Part shown: positions 63,045-64,000 of the stretch, piece after piece
Numbering within the stretch: position 1 is the stretch's first letter
Layout of the letters: the number at the start of each line of letters is the position of its first letter
Notes under the pieces: generated by a model
Seen by the model: the letters and a program-made list of their open reading frames with translations, nothing else
Told to the model about the DNA's origin: nothing
Database searches by the model: none
Assembly (NCBI GenBank): GCA_016213675.1
Contig: JACQZW010000034.1
Span: 79,403 to 143,402 of the forward strand
Reading direction: 5' to 3'
Length of the DNA: 64,000 nt
Origin: Acidobacteriota bacterium
Lineage (GTDB): Bacteria > Acidobacteriota > Thermoanaerobaculia > Thermoanaerobaculales > Thermoanaerobaculaceae
Made by a program: the position numbers and the translations under genes

Positions 63045-64000
63045 GCCCGCTCCCTCGACCAGCAGGCGGCCAGGGTTTTCCCCAGCTCGCGCGGCGGCAG
63101 GGCGAGATCGGCGGCGCCCATCTCGAGGGCCGCCCGGGGCATCCCGAACACCGCGGAGGTGGCCTCGTCCTGCACCATCGTCAGGCCGCCCGCCTGCCGC
63201 AGGGCCGCCAGGCCCGCCGCACCGTCGCTCCCCATCCCGGTGAGTAGGACGCCTGCGGTCACGGTCGGGAACGCGGCGGCGCAGGACAGGAAGAGCTCGT
63301 CGGCCGAAGGACGGTGGCCGTTGCGGGGAGGCGACGCGGCATCGAGCTGGACCACGCCGCTCGCACGCAGGCGCAGGTGAGAGCCGGAGGGTGCGAGGCG
63401 AATCGCGCCGGGCCGCGCGATCTCGCCGTCGCGCGCGACCTGGACATCGCAGTGGAGGTCGCCGGCGAGCCACTCGGCCAGTCCCTCCTCGAAGCCGGCG
63501 GCAATGTGCTGGACCACGAGCACCGGGACGGGGACCGGTACCGGCAGCGCTGCGAGCAGGTCGCGGATCGCCGCCGGCCCGTCCGTCGAAGCGCCGACGG
63601 CCACGTAGCGTACGGACTGGAGTCGGCGACCACCCGGAGGCGCCGCTCCCGGGGCGGCGCCGGCCACCAGGCGTGGGTCGGGGCTCGAGCCTGGAGCCGC
63701 CTGCTCGCGGCGCCTGGCGCTCCGCTCGCCCGCGAGGCTCCGCACGGCCGCCGGGAGACTGACCGCGAGCCGCTCCCAGCCGACCGTATCCTCGGGTTTG
63801 GCCAACACGTCGAGGGCGCCCCTGGCCACCGCCTCGAACGCGGTGTGGAGCTGGTCGCGGTTGGCCCTCGAGGTGAAGATCAGGATCGGCGTCGGGCACA
63901 CCGCCATGATCCGCTCGGTCGCCGCGTAGCCGTCGAGGACCGGCATCTCGACGTCCATGAGGACGACGTCGGGGCGGGCCGCGAGGACGGACTGGACCGC
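63041..64000 (-). CDS. cheB: CheB-type protein-glutamate methylesterase, partial
   Basis: The 5' end lies beyond the window; about 319 residues are visible. A truncated receiver domain shows LMDVEMPVLDG with the phosphoacceptor Asp, then a Pro/Gly-rich linker and the methylesterase domain with catalytic Ser in GASTDG, His in VQHIAAGF and Asp in GMGSDG. It removes methyl groups from chemoreceptors, opposing cheR. The operon runs to acpS. Confidence 0.88.
   Translation of the reverse strand, partial: AVQSVLAARPDVVLMDVEMPVLDGYAATERIMAVCPTPILIFTSRANRDQLHTAFEAVARGALDVLAKPEDTVGWERLAVSLPAAVRSLAGERSARRREQAAPGSSPDPRLVAGAAPGAAPPGGRRLQSVRYVAVGASTDGPAAIRDLLAALPVPVPVPVLVVQHIAAGFEEGLAEWLAGDLHCDVQVARDGEIARPGAIRLAPSGSHLRLRASGVVQLDAASPPRNGHRPSADELFLSCAAAFPTVTAGVLLTGMGSDGAAGLAALRQAGGLTMVQDEATSAVFGMPRAALEMGAADLALPPRELGKTLAACWSRERA

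Overview
The window is about 70% G+C by eye and gene-dense, with most genes in tightly overlapping (ATGA/GTGA/TTGA) operons. The gene types suggest an uncharacterised member of Acidobacteriota, perhaps a Thermoanaerobaculia- or Vicinamibacteria-like lineage: an Oar-like TonB-dependent outer-membrane protein with an N-terminal carboxypeptidase-regulatory domain, a Ser/Thr kinase fused to TolB-like repeats, a GldA/GldF/GldG-type transporter followed by a DUF4340 protein, and a PDZ histidine kinase. This placement is inference from gene content. No rRNA, tRNA, CRISPR array or intact insertion sequence was seen, and no gene-free stretch exceeds 300 bases.

Layout. 1-1038: start of an FHA-GAF-nucleotidyl cyclase. 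1076-6121: two divergent paralogous phosphodiesterase/TPR proteins. 6213-8909: TonB-dependent receptor-like protein. 9175-12961: purB-rlpA-degenerate GGDEF operon. 13086-16635: a diguanylate cyclase, carbamate kinase and ornithine carbamoyltransferase. 16864-21346: ABC ATPase, permease, GldG-like protein, DUF4340 protein. 21350-21447: a REP/MITE-like inverted repeat. 21368-28167: hydrolase, sigma-54 regulator with its histidine kinase, DUF4097 protein, CBS protein. 28411-30678: aconitase. 30800-35896: two large secreted proteins sharing a repeated domain, plus a remnant of a third. 35967-41376: a radical-SAM peptide-modification cluster. 41616-47485: cation exchanger, NhaA, methyltransferase-like protein, aminotransferase, LipM-like octanoyltransferase, SH3 lipoprotein. 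47619-53836: rsgA, rluD, lgt, lspA, ileS. 53912-58674: response regulator, kinase-TolB protein, then a second small-peptide/radical-SAM pair. 58678-64000: acpS, a small membrane protein, Ser/Thr kinase, cheR, response regulator-GGDEF and cheB in one operon.

The most interesting system lies at 35967-41376, all on the minus strand. A short-chain dehydrogenase-like gene is followed by a Tat-signal PqqD-like protein, three different radical SAM/SPASM enzymes and a 111-residue peptide with 13 cysteines in its C-terminal half. The peptide ends in two copies of CQCTSTC and carries an EL...GG leader-like motif. This has the layout of a RiPP cluster and does not match one I can name. A second, unrelated pair (67-residue peptide plus SPASM enzyme, TTGA overlap) lies at 57278-58674 behind the kinase-TolB gene.

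Two genome-wide habits also show. First, many first-in-operon genes have a -10 box 6-9 bases before the start codon and no ribosome-binding site, which predicts leaderless mRNAs. Second, short tandem repeats of 7-base units (one of 8) sit between genes and sometimes extend into gene ends, together with a dispersed C-rich repeat at 27500-27735 and 54302-54420.
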